Positions 48,094 to 60,599 of a stretch of DNA of 64,000 nucleotides are shown in pieces; the first letter of the stretch is position 1; each line of letters opens with the position of its first letter. Source of the DNA: Callipepla californica brunnescens (lineage: Eukaryota; Chordata; Aves; Galliformes; Odontophoridae); contig JALIRH010000006.1 of assembly GCA_023055505.1 (NCBI GenBank), positions 23,967,105 through 24,031,104 of the forward strand, read 5' to 3'. Position numbers and translations under genes: made by a program. The notes under the pieces were generated by a model. That model ran no database searches. It was not told where the DNA came from and worked only from the letters and a program-made list of their open reading frames with translations.

Positions 48094-51000
48094 CATTCTG
48101 ATGTTGTTGCAAATAAGTAAATAAGTCCACTCTATTAATGGCAGGTGCTGCCAGTCATCACAATTCCAAAATCTCTATTTTTCACAGGCCTGAAAGCCAC
48201 AGTACTTCTCGTGTACCTGAGCCAATGGCAGTGCTCATTTCTTCTGGCTGATTTGATTTAGTTGGTGTCTGCAATTCCAGCACAGCTTTCCTTTCCTGTC
48301 ACATAACAGAGCCTGAGTACTAGAACAGTTCTGAATGGCTTGTGAGCTCCAGCAAACTTAGCTCCCTCGCTGAGCATCTCTATCCCATGCAGTCCAACCA
48401 TAGTCTTCCTCAGAAATTCACTATAGAAATTCATTTGGGACCATTAAATATTTAAGAATTAGTATAGAGTGATTAATATTCACATTCATGATTGAAATAT
48501 CTGTTTGAAAAAGTGAAACACATGTGGTGTATCAGTACCTGCATCATGGGAACAAAAAATCATCCACCCAGGGAAGGGTGGTTCTGCTCATGGTAGTCAT
48601 TTAGAATCTCCAAAGAGTGAGTTTCTTTTGAAAACCCATTCTTATCAATTTCCCAAACAAGTATTGGCACAGAGATCTTAGGCATGCTATGTAATAAAAA
48701 GTTCAGTAAAGACAGTAAGACACTGGAATAATTTGTTGTATAAATCTCTCTATATGTAAACTGAATAGTAAACATCTCTGAATAGTGAACTGGGATTTAT
48801 GACTGTTATTCCAGGTCTCTCTATCCATTACACTGTCAAAATTTTACCTTCACTAAACCTCATCAATTTTCTTCTTATTATTATTACTATTTACTATCTC
48901 TTTTCCCCCACTCCACAGATCCTTACTTTTCTCTGGCATGAAATTATTTCACTTTGTAAAAACAAAGTAATCAGCTCTGCCACTTTTGACATCAAATAGA
49001 TTTCCTTTCTGGATATCCATAGCAGTTCCTTTATTTGATTCTCCACCCTGCCCTATCTTCAAAGCTTCCAGCTTTGGCTGTTGCTTTATATGACAAGAAT
49101 TTACAGTTCGGGCTATTCAGTTAGGTTATCAATTTTGGCATTTTCTTCAATACATAATCTACAATCTCTGGTGCTTCACTGACTTCCAGATGAGCAGGTT
49201 ATCTGTCCTTGCACAGATCAGAGAGTGACATAGTGTATTCGAGTTTATTAGTAGATCCCAAGGAAACTATCAGCAGACTAACTTCTCTGACTACTCAATA
49301 ACCTTTAGACCATTCAGAGAATAACTTGATCATACTTCTGTGTTCACTTGGATATATTAAATAAAGTGTAGTTTTACTGTTAGTCTTCAGTTTCTACTCC
49401 AACTGAGATTCTATGCAGTTATTAAAAATAATTTTTAAGAAAAGAAAGAAAAAATGGGGAATAAATCAAAGGATATTTTTGGATTTGCATCACACTTTTG
49501 AGACTAATAGCTCCCTTCTTTGAATGCATCAATTAATTTGTGTAAAAATACCACTTACAGTATTTGCTCTCACAGTGAAATAGCCTCAAATTATACGATT
49601 TTTTTTGTAGTTAGTTGATTGAAAAGGAAGTCTCTAACTCTTTTTGTTAATTTAGATAACTGCAGTTTTGTATTATTTTTATAAGCACAACAGCAGACTT
49701 TCATACTGCTCATGAAAGATTAATTCTTGGTCCATTATTATTTTTGCTCCATGTTAATAATGTATTAGATGTGCTTATTGCATATCTGTGGATGTATAGA
49801 TGGGTACACTTTGGTTAGACCAGTCAGAAGTGTTGCTGAGATCACCCTCACTCCAAACAGATTCTAATGCTTATTGGTTTCACGTTTTAAGAAAAATGAG
49901 TCAGTGTATGAAGGAATTTTATTCAAGATGTACTTATTAGATGTGTTGCCTCAGTGAATATTGTACTTTCTGTATTGATCAAACCACTCTCCCCTAGTGT
50001 ACAGATGATTAATTCCCTATTAACTTCTAAGATATGACTAACCCAAAGAGTACACTTTAACAGGTGGTGCTACTTCCTCCAAAGTGCACACAGAAACCCT
50101 GTATTGAAATTAAGTCCCCTAAAGTCTTGTGTATGCATTTGTTACCTCATTAATTTGATGTGCTGTTTCTCCTGGTGGAATAATTTTCCCTGATTTCTAT
50201 GAATAACAGCTTTACTTTTGCTTTGAATGGTATCAGATACATGTTCTTTGCACTTTTATATTTCTTCCTATAGTGACATGTTTAGCAAGAATTAAAAATA
50301 TATTTACATTTTAAAACTATTATTATGGAAAAATTACATTTCTGCAAAATTTTGAGTGTCTGCCTCAAATTAGCAAGTAGTAATTGGGTACAATATGAAT
50401 AGAGTATCTTCAAGTTGTTGCTTTGTCCAAGTCAGATAAACTTGTCAGTCAAGTGTCCAAACCCATATTTGTGATGCTTGAAGCAAAGTGCTTGATTTAC
50501 TGGCTATTGTGAGACTCTTCCAGTTTCATTCGGTAAGCTGTATACAAGAAACCAAGAGCAATAACTGTTCTACAGACAACCAATCAAACATTTCACATAA
50601 CCTGAGAAAGACTCAGCATAGTCCAAGTGCCAGCGCCAGTGAGAGCTTTGTCATGCAGTCTTCTAGAGACTGAGAAAGTATTAACCCCAAGTAATTTGCC
50701 ACTTGATGATCTTGTCTTACTCAGACAGTGATAGAATGGCAAAACTGAAATGAAAGTCTTTGTGAACGAGTCTTTAGGTATGGTAGATCCTCAGCTACAG
50801 GCATGTCTCCAAGTTTTCATAATTTTACCAAACAGTAATGCAAGCCACAAACTCAAGTGTAGAAGGATGATAATAGAAATAAACAACGACTTTTTAAATG
50901 ACTTTCTGATAAAAATACAGGAATGGCAAGAATAAAACATGCACTTCCATTTCTTATAGATCTAATGTTAATCCACACATGTTTAGATATGCCATGCAAA

Positions 51001-52739
51001 GTAAATCTTGATAAGTGAAACTGCTTAAGGTCATTTTTGTCTAGACTTCTTTTTTTTTTTTTTTTTTTGTATGAGAACTCAGCATTTGCAATGTTCCTCA
51101 AAAGTTTTCTGCTAAATTACTAAATCAAATGGAAAAAAGTTTTCATTTCAGAGTGCCTCAACATTTATACAACTCACAATTCAAGTGAAATTGAAAATAT
51201 TTTGTTTGTTATTGTTTATGATATGATCTCTCTTGTTGTTACATCTCCTTCTGACAACTAAGTCATAGCTGTTTTTTTTTTTATGCAACTCAGCTAACAT
51301 GCATATTTTACCTAGTTTTACCTAGATTTACTATTAGCTGCTGTTTGTAAAGCTGCTCCTGTAAAATGTATACACAGAAGAAAACTTGATCACATGAGCA
51401 AATCTCTACAAGAATATACAACTCAATTAGTTCTATGTTTAAAATACTTGTATGCCATTCTCTGAAAGATACAGTTGTTACTTATCTACCTGGCCATGAC
51501 AATGTCTTAAGAGATAACAGTCTATGACTCTTATGAGCATGCAGCTTTGTCTTTTCTTACAGAACACGAATAAAGCTCTTTCTTTGCAACTATTACTAAC
51601 TGTAGCACCTTATGAAAATCAAACACATTAAGCATCTGAGCAATCATTAGGAATTCTTCTGTGGACTAATCTTTATAAGGGCTTTCGCTAGGCTTGTAAA
51701 ACTACTTAGGGACGTGAAAGGACTGCTGAATCCTGAAATACAGTTTAAGTACATACCAAAATAGAGTTACAATGTCAATACAAAGAAACTAAGAGAAATT
51801 TTCTTGCATTTCTTTTCTAAATTTTTGCAGTTTCCCACTTCTTTTTTTTTTTTTTTTCTGCCAGAAATCATACTTATTTCAAGACACTGAGGCAGGATAG
51901 TTTGGAAGTTTCAGATAATGTACTTCTTGAGTTGGTAAAGACCCTGTCATTGGAGTGGAATAATTTTAGTTGTTAACTAAAATGAAGCAGCTCCTACTTT
52001 TAATTGCAAGCATTTTGGACAGTGCTGATTTAGTTTAATAAGTTTAGAACTAGCTTCATAATCCATAACAAGGAGATAAAATGGAAACATTTTTTGTTTT
52101 GAATTGTCTGAATACAGCACACTTTTTTAGCTAGAATGTAAATCACGAGACTGTAGATTGTTTAAAAAGAATTCAAATTAATTTTAAACATTGAGATTTC
52201 CCTGACAAGACAACACTATTTTGTTTTTTTTTAATGTTCTGAACAGAACATCTAGCAAGAGGCTTCTACAGGAGGAAGTAAAAATGAAGTAGTGATTTTC
52301 AAATAAATTTCCTAAAACAGTCCCTAGTGCTTGCTTAAGGTTTGACAATCATATTTTACACTACTGTGAACACAAAAGATAGAAAACAAAGAGGAAATAA
52401 CAAAATAACTGTCAAAAATGATTTTTAATACATTTTATTATGCATCTGATTTATTTGGTGTATTAATGGTAGAAATTAGCACCAAAATGTCTCTTGTAAA
52501 GTCTGCTTGAGCCCAGCATATATTTATTTTCCATGATGTTTCTTAAGTGAATGTCTGATGTTTTCTTGGACAGGAAGCACAGATATTTATGTAAAACTTT
52601 TCTAGAATCTAGACTTTGCAGCAGTAAGGTATCCCTTCAGTTGCTTAAGCAAATGTGCTTTTGAGCAGATGATCCATAAGTCCATCTCACTCATTGTTCA
52701 GCACAGGCCATGGAAGTCCATGAATCTTCGGTAATTTGC
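48094..52739. other. gene-free AT-rich unique sequence
   Basis: T tracts lie at about 51050-51068 and 51842-51857, with a short one at about 51271-51282. The longest frames are under 85 codons and unremarkable. No repeat family was recognised. Confidence 0.5.
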
Positions 52740-53035
52740 ATTCATCTTTCCAATCGCCTTTATCATTGCCCTTCTCATGTCATATCCTTGCTCATCCTTA
52801 GAGCTGCAAATTGAAAAGGCCTAACCCTTCTTAGACTGTCCCTGTCAAGACACCCGCACCATGTTTTCAATCATTTTTTGTCCATCTTTTTACCTTTGTT
52901 AACTCCATTACATTCTTGATACAGAGACCAGTACTGTGCACAGTCACGTAGTGACAATATGACATTTTCTGTCCTTTCTCAAAGGACATGGTGGTGTCCA
53001 GTGCTTTTTGTAGAACTTTGAGCCTATGATTTTAC
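52740..53035 (-). mobile_element. possible very old CR1-like fragment, antisense
   Basis: Weak resemblance to the complement of a CR1 ORF2 end: 'ccatctttttaccttt', then 'acattcttgatacagagacc', then 'actgtgcacagt' sit in the order and at the spacing of CR1 blocks usually seen as 'catctttgttgccctt', 'tccttcttgta' and 'actg.acacagta'. There is no tail and no frame. This could be coincidence. Confidence 0.3.
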
Positions 53036-53273
53036 AGAGCTACCCATGGTAACTGCTCTGGCTTCTCTTTCCTGAGCAGTAACTCTCATTCATGAATTTT
53101 TCATGTGCCTGAGACATAACAAAGGGCTTAAAGAAAGTAAAATATATAACCCTTTTGTAAGTAAAACCTAGTGACTGCAACGTACGTTTCAACAGTTTAT
53201 TTAGAGTGGATTTACAGAGAAAGTAAAGTGGCACACTGTAAGTAATGCTTTCGATCTTCTATGAAAGGGAATA

Positions 53274-53302
53274 ACAGGAGCTCATCTGAAAGTAATGCCT
53301 CC
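53274..53302 (+). repeat. mariner left terminal inverted repeat
   Basis: It starts 'acaggag' just after TA and ends with the shared core 'aaagtaatgcctcc'. It pairs with 54572-54603 with mismatches and a small length difference. Confidence 0.75.
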
Positions 53303-53436
53303 TATGTTGTAACATTGGCCCATGACATCAGAGGAGGATTTTGGTGGTACGGCAGTAGAAACTGAACCTGTCCTCTGATATTTCATTACATTTTGTTGCT
53401 ATATGTCAGATAGCAGTAGAGGGTTAGTCTGAAAAA

Positions 53437-54445
53437 ATGGCATCTGACATCGAAGTCCGTATGAATCAAAGGTCTAGAATTGAATTTCTCTACATGGAAA
53501 AAACTGCACCCACTGACATTTATCCAAGCTTGCTGAACACTTAGAGAGACCAAACAGTGGATGTGAGCACAGTTAGTTGGTGTGTGGCACACTTCAGCAC
53601 TGGTGACAGTGATGTGAAAGACAAGCTATGTTCTGGACAACAATGCACAGCAGTCACTCCACAACATGAAGTGCTTTTCAATCAGCTCATCCACACAAAT
53701 TGGTGAATTATAACTAGGGAACTGTGCGCAGAACTGAATATCTGCTTCCATGAGCTGGAAATGATGGTGGCAATGCTGGAAAAGCACAAAGTTTATGCCA
53801 GGTTGGTCACACAAACACTTACATAGAAAGAACATCATTTGTACATTTGTGAGAAATGAGAAATTTGTGACCTATTGAACCAACGTGAGGCTGAAGGTGG
53901 CAGTTTTCTGGATCACATCATTACGTGTGACGGCAAGTGGTATCACAGTGAGCAGGAGACAAAATGGCATGTGACATGTGAATTCCTCATCAAAGAAAGA
54001 GTTCAAATTGCAGTCCTCTTTAGGTAATGTGATGTGCACTGTCTTTTGGGATAGGAAAGGGATCATCCTTCTGGATTTCCTGGAATTCAGACGAACTGTC
54101 AACTCTGACTGCTACATTGCAACGCTAACTAAACTGAAGGCTCAAACTTCCAGAGACAGACCAGAGAAGACAAACTTTCTCTTGCAACATGATAACTCCA
54201 GGAACTATATCAGTTTGGAGACTGTGATGCACACAGCCAGTCTTGGCAGGACTGTCATACCACATCAGCTGCATAGTCCAGATTTGGTACCTTCTAACTT
54301 CCATCTGTTTAGGCCAATGAAAGATGGACTTCCTGGGCAATACTTTCCTAAAAACTATGGCACCGTAACAGCTGTGAAACGGTGTGTCACCTCTGTAGAT
54401 TTTTATGAGTGCAGGTTCTCATTCATTGCTGGTGAAAACACTTAG
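53437..54445 (+). pseudogene. mariner transposase remnant with stops, frameshift and altered catalytic residue
   Basis: The first ATG (53437) opens 'MASDIEVRMNQRSRIEFL', a mariner-type N-terminus preceding the helix-turn-helix DNA-binding region. In-frame stops follow at about 53539 (TAG), 53704 (TGA) and others, and the frame shifts by +1 near 53975. From about 53978 (a GTG, not an ATG) to 54445 the C-terminal catalytic half is open for about 155 codons. The first catalytic Asp survives in 'IITCDGKW' in the earlier frame, and the second in 'LLQHDNSRN'. The third, which lies 35 residues after the second in DD34D mariners, is Asn here ('VPSNFHLF'). The protein could not be made or be active. 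The transposase would normally cut and paste the element in the nucleus. Confidence 0.88.
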
Positions 54446-54571
54446 CTAATGGTGGTGACTGTGTTGAAAAATAGTGTTTTGTAGCTGAGGATTTGCTCTA
54501 TCAAACAGTGTTATCCTGCTCTTTATATTTCTTGTAGTTTTTGTAGAAATTCTGTAGTTTTTGTAGAAATT

Positions 54572-54603
54572 GGAGGCATTACTTTTGGAGCAAACTGCCT
54601 GTT
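54572..54603 (-). repeat. mariner right terminal inverted repeat
   Basis: It begins 'ggaggcattactttt' and ends 'cctgtt' just before TA. It is the complement of the left terminus with several substitutions. A 20-bp tandem duplication (54533-54572) abuts it on the inside. Confidence 0.75.
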
Positions 54604-54605
54604 TA

Positions 54606-55176
54606 GGTGACCAATATATCAAAGTAGCTATGTGTAGAAGACTGCTCTGGGAGAAATCTGCACAAAAACAATGTGTCATTACATCCTATTTACTTTTCAA
54701 GTTATTACTACAGAAGTCTTGTGTTTGCTCTCTTAGCAAGGTGAATAGCAGTTGCTGTGGCCACATTATATCACAGTACAGCATTTGAACACTGATCTGT
54801 GTTCATAGATTTTTTAATAGATTTTTATTATATCATTTGTCTGTGTGAAAATATAAGTGTCAGAAGCTATTCGTAGTTACTTGAGCTTTCAATTAACTTA
54901 TATATCTGCTCAAGTTTTATTCACTCCTGTCCTTTCTGTTGATGGAAAAATCCTGATCTGAATAATACACTAAAATGTAAATTTATCTTATAATATTTAC
55001 TGACGTGAAGTATATCATTGTTTTCACTGAGGGTTTTTGCCCCAGGAAGTGTTATTCCTCAAGTTTATGTAAATGTAAGTTTAAACAATAGCAAAATCCC
55101 AGACAAAACTTCAAATGCACGTGGATCCATACATGCAAACACAAATGACACCTATGCAGAAGTTTGCATAACTCAG
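54606..55176. other. unique AT-rich sequence between mariner and CR1
   Basis: No gene or repeat recognised. Confidence 0.5.
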
Positions 55177-55612
55177 TAGATTCATAGATTCATAGATTCA
55201 TTAGGTTGGAAAGGACCTACAAGATCATCTAGTCCAACCATCCTCCTACGACCATCCCTACCCACCAAGCTACTAAATCAAATCCCTTAGCACCTCATCT
55301 AAACGCTTCTTGAACAGCACTAGGGACGGTGCCTCAACCACCTCCCTAGGCAGGCCATTCCAGTGCCTGACCAGTCTTTCAGAGAAAAAAATTTTCCTCA
55401 AATCTAATCTAAATCTTCCCCGGCGCAACTTGTGTCCATTCCCTCTCGTCCTGTCATTAGTTACCTGGGAGAAGAGGCTGACCCCCTCCTTACCACAGCC
55501 TCCCTTCAGGAAGTGGTAGAGTGCGATGAGGTCTCCTCTGAGCCTCCTTTTCTCCAGGCTAAACAATCCCAGCTCCCTCAGCCGCTCCTCATAAGACTTG
55601 TGCTCCAGACAA
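55177..55612 (-). mobile_element. CR1 LINE fragment, antisense, with 'atgaatct' tail
   Basis: On the minus strand this is the end of CR1 ORF2 plus the 3' UTR. The plus-strand left edge has three copies of an 8-bp tail unit ('tagattca'), then 'ggttggaaaggacctacaag' (complement of the tail-proximal block). An open ORF2 C-terminus follows at 55566-55273 (97 codons): '[20 protein letters not shown]', '[17 protein letters not shown]', 'LDEVLRDLI' then stop. The tail unit and the 3' UTR differ from the other copies here, suggesting a different CR1 subfamily. It is truncated, so non-functional. Confidence 0.92.
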
Positions 55613-57425
55613 GTTACTCCAGTAGTTATAACTCATAGAAATTTTCAATATCTACTAGGCAGAATAAAACTTAGGCTTCTGATACTTAATTGAGAATATC
55701 TAATATCAGATCATAAAAACTTCACAGAAAGACCTCATCTAAGAATTCATTGTACAGTAATGTGACCCAGAGATGGCAAGGAGAACAGTTCGTTTTCAGT
55801 TTGATTTTGCAGGACAGCATGTGAACACTGGATATATACGTATAAATGTGTTGTTGTGTTTGTTTTTTTAAAGTTCAGGACAGCTTCCTATTATTTCCTG
55901 GAGTATATATTGCCAAGGAGTCTGCAAGTTTGCAAATTACTTGCAGAAGTAAGAAACTTTGTAAAGGACCACAGTATAATAGCACTGCTAGAGTAGGAAA
56001 GACATAACCTCCTCATCATAAATAAACCATGAAGGTCATGGTCAACACACAGATGACAGAATGCAGCTGAAGGACCACTTCAGTCAGCTCAGCCTCAGGC
56101 ATTGGAGAAAAATTGTACATAAGTGTACTAATATGTCAGAAGGCAATAAAGAACCAGAAATACCATCAAGTTCAGGATGACATTCGCAGAAACCTGAACT
56201 TTAAAAGCATTGATCTTATGTGTAAAGGCAGGCAGAAAATGATTGCAGTTGACAGAAATTGTGAATTTGAAAGACAAATCTGAATGCTAAATCAGAAATA
56301 ATGAAACAAATGGTGTTTGTGAGCAACGTACTGTACATATATATAACATCATTAAGTACACAACATGAGTGCAATAGAGAGTTTAGAAAGAAACTGAAAA
56401 TAATCTGATGTCAGAAGTAGTAAAAATTTGGTATGAATTACATACTTTCAAAAGGAAAAGTAAAATGTTTTAAAGTATCTTGAACTGTTGAATAGCACAC
56501 GGATTGTCATACATCTAGAAGAATCACTGCTAGTTCCGTTTAAGAGGGGTTAAAAGGTATTTTTCATTTATAAGCAGATAATTTATGGGCATAAATGACA
56601 GATTTTAGGTGTAAAACTATCTATCTGGGAGGATCTTCACCATGTTTTCAGCTGGTGAAATTCGGCATTTACTTGTTCCAAGTCAGTTCACTTACAGTGA
56701 CGTATATCAGCTAAGGATCTGGCACTTTAATTTTACTGCTTCCATCTTCAAACAATTGCCACTGAGGATTTCAGGTGTGGGGATACAGAAGCACTCTGTC
56801 AAAATGAGTTTCTAATATTTAGTCAACATTGTTTTCTGTAAGATGTTTTCCAGAAAAACTTTATTACTTGTATATTAATCTCAGTAAAACTGGTGAAAAA
56901 TAGACAGCATCACTTTGTCAGTGAGCCTGAATTTCCGCTCCCCAGTGCCTGTGATAGTTAAAGCAATAGGGTGTCCTTTCATATCTCTGAAGTGAAGACA
57001 CTTACTAATACTGTATACAATAATTTGTGTAGATCTCCCAGTCACTTTTTCTTAACTTTCTTATTTTGAGATGCATGCAAAATTTGACAACAACAAAAAA
57101 AGAGAATTTATGAAAACATAGGAACCTGTAAACAAATTTCAGTATTTGTTAGAACAACTACATTTAACTTTAACATTGTTCTGCACCAGATACTGATAGT
57201 TAAAAGGACTTGTGTATCAACATCTTTTCAGCTCTGTTTTAATTATTTGCAATTCAAAGGAAAAGGTAGTTTCTGTTAATATAGAGAAAGTGAAAAGTCT
57301 AACTGCTGCATATTTTTTTCTGACATGTATATATGTAACAGGTTTTTTTTTGTTGTTGTTGTTTTTTATGATGCATTTTAAAATGTGGAGTGTCATTGGT
57401 AACTGAATTATAATTTTCTATCTAT
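55613..57425. other. unique AT-rich sequence, no supported gene
   Basis: No recognised repeat or frame. The interval 56030-56210 is slightly less AT-rich but carries no identifiable motif. Confidence 0.45.
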
Positions 57426-58004
57426 TCCTATTAAAAGCAGCGTGGCCAGCAGGTCAAGGGAGGTGGTTCACCCCTCTACTCTGCCCTGGTGAGGCCTCAC
57501 CTGGAGTACTGTGTCCAGTTCTGGATTCCCTGGTACAAAAAAGACAGGGATCTCCTCAATAGTGTCCAACAGAGGGCCAAAAAGATATAAAGGGTGTGGA
57601 TCACCTCATTTATGAGGAAAAACTGAGAGAGCTGGGTCTGTCCAGCCTTGAACAAAGAAGACTCAGAGGGGATCTGATCCACATCTATAAATATCTAAGG
57701 TGCAGGAGGCAAAGGGTCAAGGCTGAACTGCAATGTGTGACGATAGGACTAGGGGAAATGGCCGCAAACTGAAGCATAGGAAGTTCTGTGCAAATGTGCG
57801 TGGGAAGTTCTTCACAATGCAGTGATGGAGCACTGGCACAGGCTGCACAGAGAGGTGGTGGAGTCTCCTTCTCTGGAGACTTTCCAGACTCTCCTGGATG
57901 CCTACCTGTGCAACCTGGGCTAGGGAGCTGCTTTGGCAAGGGGGGCTGGACTAGATGATCTCTAGAAGTCCCTTCCAACCCCTATAATTCTGTGATTCTG
58001 TGAT
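57426..58004 (+). mobile_element. CR1 LINE fragment (end of ORF2 plus 3' UTR), degraded
   Basis: It begins at 'tattaaaagcagcgtggccagcagg', the same internal ORF2 site found at about 35990 in the better copy. It continues through 'ctctactctgccctggtgaggcc', 'gtgtccagttctggattccc', 'gtctgtccagccttgaacaaag' and 'tggacgcc'-like segments to 'gaagtcccttccaacccctataattctgtgattctgtga'. Frameshifts and stops break the frame. It belongs to the same or a close subfamily as 35.86-36.57 kb. Confidence 0.92.
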
Positions 58005-59534
58005 ATTCATGTTTTAAGTGTATACCACACCAAATACATTCAAACTGAGCTTGCAGAAGTAGATGGCTCTTAGTTGTTAATTACTGAAGATTTGTTTTCA
58101 AGTTTGTTGGTTTGTTTTTTTGAATTTTGAGGGTTTTTGGTTTTTTTTTTTTAATTTTGTTCCTGTAAATAATTAAGCTAACAAAAGTAAACTCCCCCAA
58201 ATCAAGTATTGAATAAAAAGTGGTTGTGGAAGCAAATTGCAAAAGAACTGGAGAAAAAACACTTGGCACTAAAACTGGTGGCTTCTACAGGGCTAGCAGA
58301 TTAAAAACTGTGACTGCAACAATACACTTCATCTGGTATTCCTCATAACAAAGAAACATACTGCTTGGTTTGAGCCACGGAGAATGATTGTAGAGCCATT
58401 GTCAAGCCTTGTACTGAAAGCTAATCAAGACAGCTCAATCAACAATCACAAGATGGAAGAAAAGCAGAGTCCTGCAATTATGCAATTGTCTGATATATTG
58501 GAAGAACCACTATAATACACAGAAACAGAAAACTGATGGAATGTTTGCAGTGAGTGAAGACAGCTAGTTCCTCATTTTAAAAAGTAGTATCTGTCCAAAG
58601 TTCAATTTTTTCTCATGTAGGTATCTTTTTAATTTCATTGTGTCTTAGAGCACAAATCTAAAGTCATTGGAAAAACATTCTAAGAAACATTAATTACTTG
58701 TTTCAGAAAAGTGAGAAATGTGATAAAATAGAATAACTTTAAGTCAATTTGGTGATGCTAAACAAGAAGCAATTGAACTATAAAGCATCCTAACTTATCA
58801 ATAACTAACTAACTAACTAAATAAATAAAAATAGTACATTAGAAAATTTAGTCCTGTGATTGTGTTAGCCTTAACAAAATCTGATCCTTACCTGAAGTCT
58901 AAGGGAATACTTTAATTCTGAGTCTCTACAAAAAAAAAAAAAAAAAAAAAAAAAAGCAAAAAAAAAAGCTATCTAAGAGATGCATTGTAGGTACTATACT
59001 AGTCAGAAATATAACTGAAAATGTGTTCATTTCAGTTTTTATTTTCTTTTAACTCACTGAAAGGAGTTTTGTTTAACTTTGATGTTTAAACAAGATCCCT
59101 TTTCTAAAAGTCATTAGAAGACTAATAATCACTTTTGTGCTTTGGTTGACCAGTTTTCTACAGAAGCAGAATATTCCCTATCACCCAAGCCAAAGTAACT
59201 GTTTTGTAATACTATCGGTATCCATTTCTGGTCAAAACTGAAAGACAGCAAGAGGATGTGCTGATAGGTCTCTCCTGACTTGCAACTCACATTAAGCTTT
59301 ACAAGGTTTTAATAAAACTTTTTTTTCTTTACATTCTGCCCCATCCAGAAGCCTCTTACAAGTCAATGTAAGAAACAAAGTGTCAGCTGTGACAGGAGTC
59401 TACAAGAGTATGTTGAAAGTGAGTTCAGGTATTTTCATTGTCTCTCATAGACTTGGCTCAGTCTCATCATGCAAGATCTTTTAAAATCATCCACCTAAAC
59501 CCTAAGTAGAAAATGAATCTAGAAAACTAATTAA
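58005..59534. other. gene-free AT-rich sequence with simple repeats
   Basis: An (AACT)n/(AAAT)n run lies at 58801-58829, and an A tract of 26 followed by GC and 10 further A at 58930-58967. No gene or transposon is supported. Confidence 0.55.
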
Positions 59535-59584
59535 ACATTTCTAGTCAATATTAACATCAACATTTCTAGTCAATATTAACATCA
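59535..59584. repeat. perfect 25-bp tandem duplication (two copies)
   Basis: Positions 59535-59559 and 59560-59584 are identical and directly abutting, beginning 'acatttctagtcaatatt'. Perfect identity implies a recent replication-slippage event, so it may be polymorphic. Confidence 0.9.
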
Positions 59585-60599
59585 ATGAAAAAAAGCAATA
59601 CCAAAAAATCCTTAAACTTTCCCTCATTACCACTCTCCCCCGTCTACATTTATCTTCTGTCATCTCAAAAATTTGATAACTTATTTCAAACTGAAACCCT
59701 TGAGACTGTTGTTTTAGATTGAAATAGATTTGATCCAAAGGAAAGAAAGGTCTCTGGTTTTATTTATTTTCACATACATAGCATAAATGTCTTAGGTACT
59801 CCAAAACCATAGAATCATATTTTTGCTTTTTAACAGATAACACATTTCAGAGCAGCTGAACAGAACTAAAAAAAAATCTGATTACATATTTGTAAACAAG
59901 CAATTGTTTGAACGTTTTCGTAAGGAAATTATATGGATCTGAGACTGATTTAAAAGGAGAATGATTGCTTAAATAATTGACCTGTAAAAAAATTTGTCAG
60001 AAAATAGTGCAGAATACATATGATGTTGATTTATTGCTAGCATTAACTAAATCTTTCAAAGTGTTCTATATATATAATATGCACCTAGAAAATATTTTTC
60101 AACTTAAATATTATTTCACTGTTCCCATCCCCAAAACTGAAAATTTTCCACTTTTAAAGGGGATAAGAGAAAACCTTTCATTCTTTCCTGACATGACAAG
60201 ACTTGGGTTTGCCAACAGAGGGCAATAGTCAAACTAGAAAGACAACATCCATCATTTTTGCAACTTCTAATGAGTCAGAAGGACACATAGAATCCTCATT
60301 TTCTTTTATGGATATTGCTGTGTAATTGCAGTGTAATTATGGCACACAACCGCTTCAGAAAATTATCTTTGAAGAAAACAGCTGGTTCTCTTTAACAAAC
60401 AGAGATGAAATCTTGTCAATTTAAAAAAAAAAAAATCCAAAGGAAAAATACTAAAAATATATGCCAATAATAAACAGGGGAAAAAAAAAAAGTGGATAAA
60501 TCAGAGAATCTGCTATGAAAAATGAGACCAAAGTACAAAACATTAGAAAATTACACTGATGTGAATGATCTTTCATTATATGGATTAATATTACAAAGA
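59585..60599. other. unique AT-rich sequence, no supported gene
   Basis: A tracts lie at about 60422-60433 and 60480-60491. No recognised coding or repeat content. Confidence 0.5.

Larger units (their letters stand above)
53274..54603 (+). mobile_element. mariner DNA transposon, Galluhop-like, full length, inactive
   Basis: An about 1.33-kb Tc1/mariner element. The terminal inverted repeats are imperfect, about 30 bp long, at 53274-53302 and 54572-54603, sharing the core 'aaagtaatgcctcc'. TA dinucleotides flank both ends (53272-53273 and 54604-54605), as expected for the TA target-site duplication of this superfamily. The interior carries a decayed mariner transposase on the plus strand. Length, termini and protein resemble Galluhop, the mariner described from chicken. 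It lacks introns and passenger genes. Confidence 0.88.

Noticed and set aside
54125..54340. Minus-strand frame inside the mariner
   Set aside because: It is the antisense shadow of the transposase; mariner elements carry a single sense gene.
57685..57978. 97-codon minus-strand frame rich in Pro, Ser and Cys
   Set aside because: It is the antisense shadow of the CR1 fragment at 57426-58004.
58921..58967. A26 tract considered as the tail of a processed pseudogene
   Set aside because: The upstream sequence shows no reading frame, polyadenylation signal at the right distance or gene similarity.
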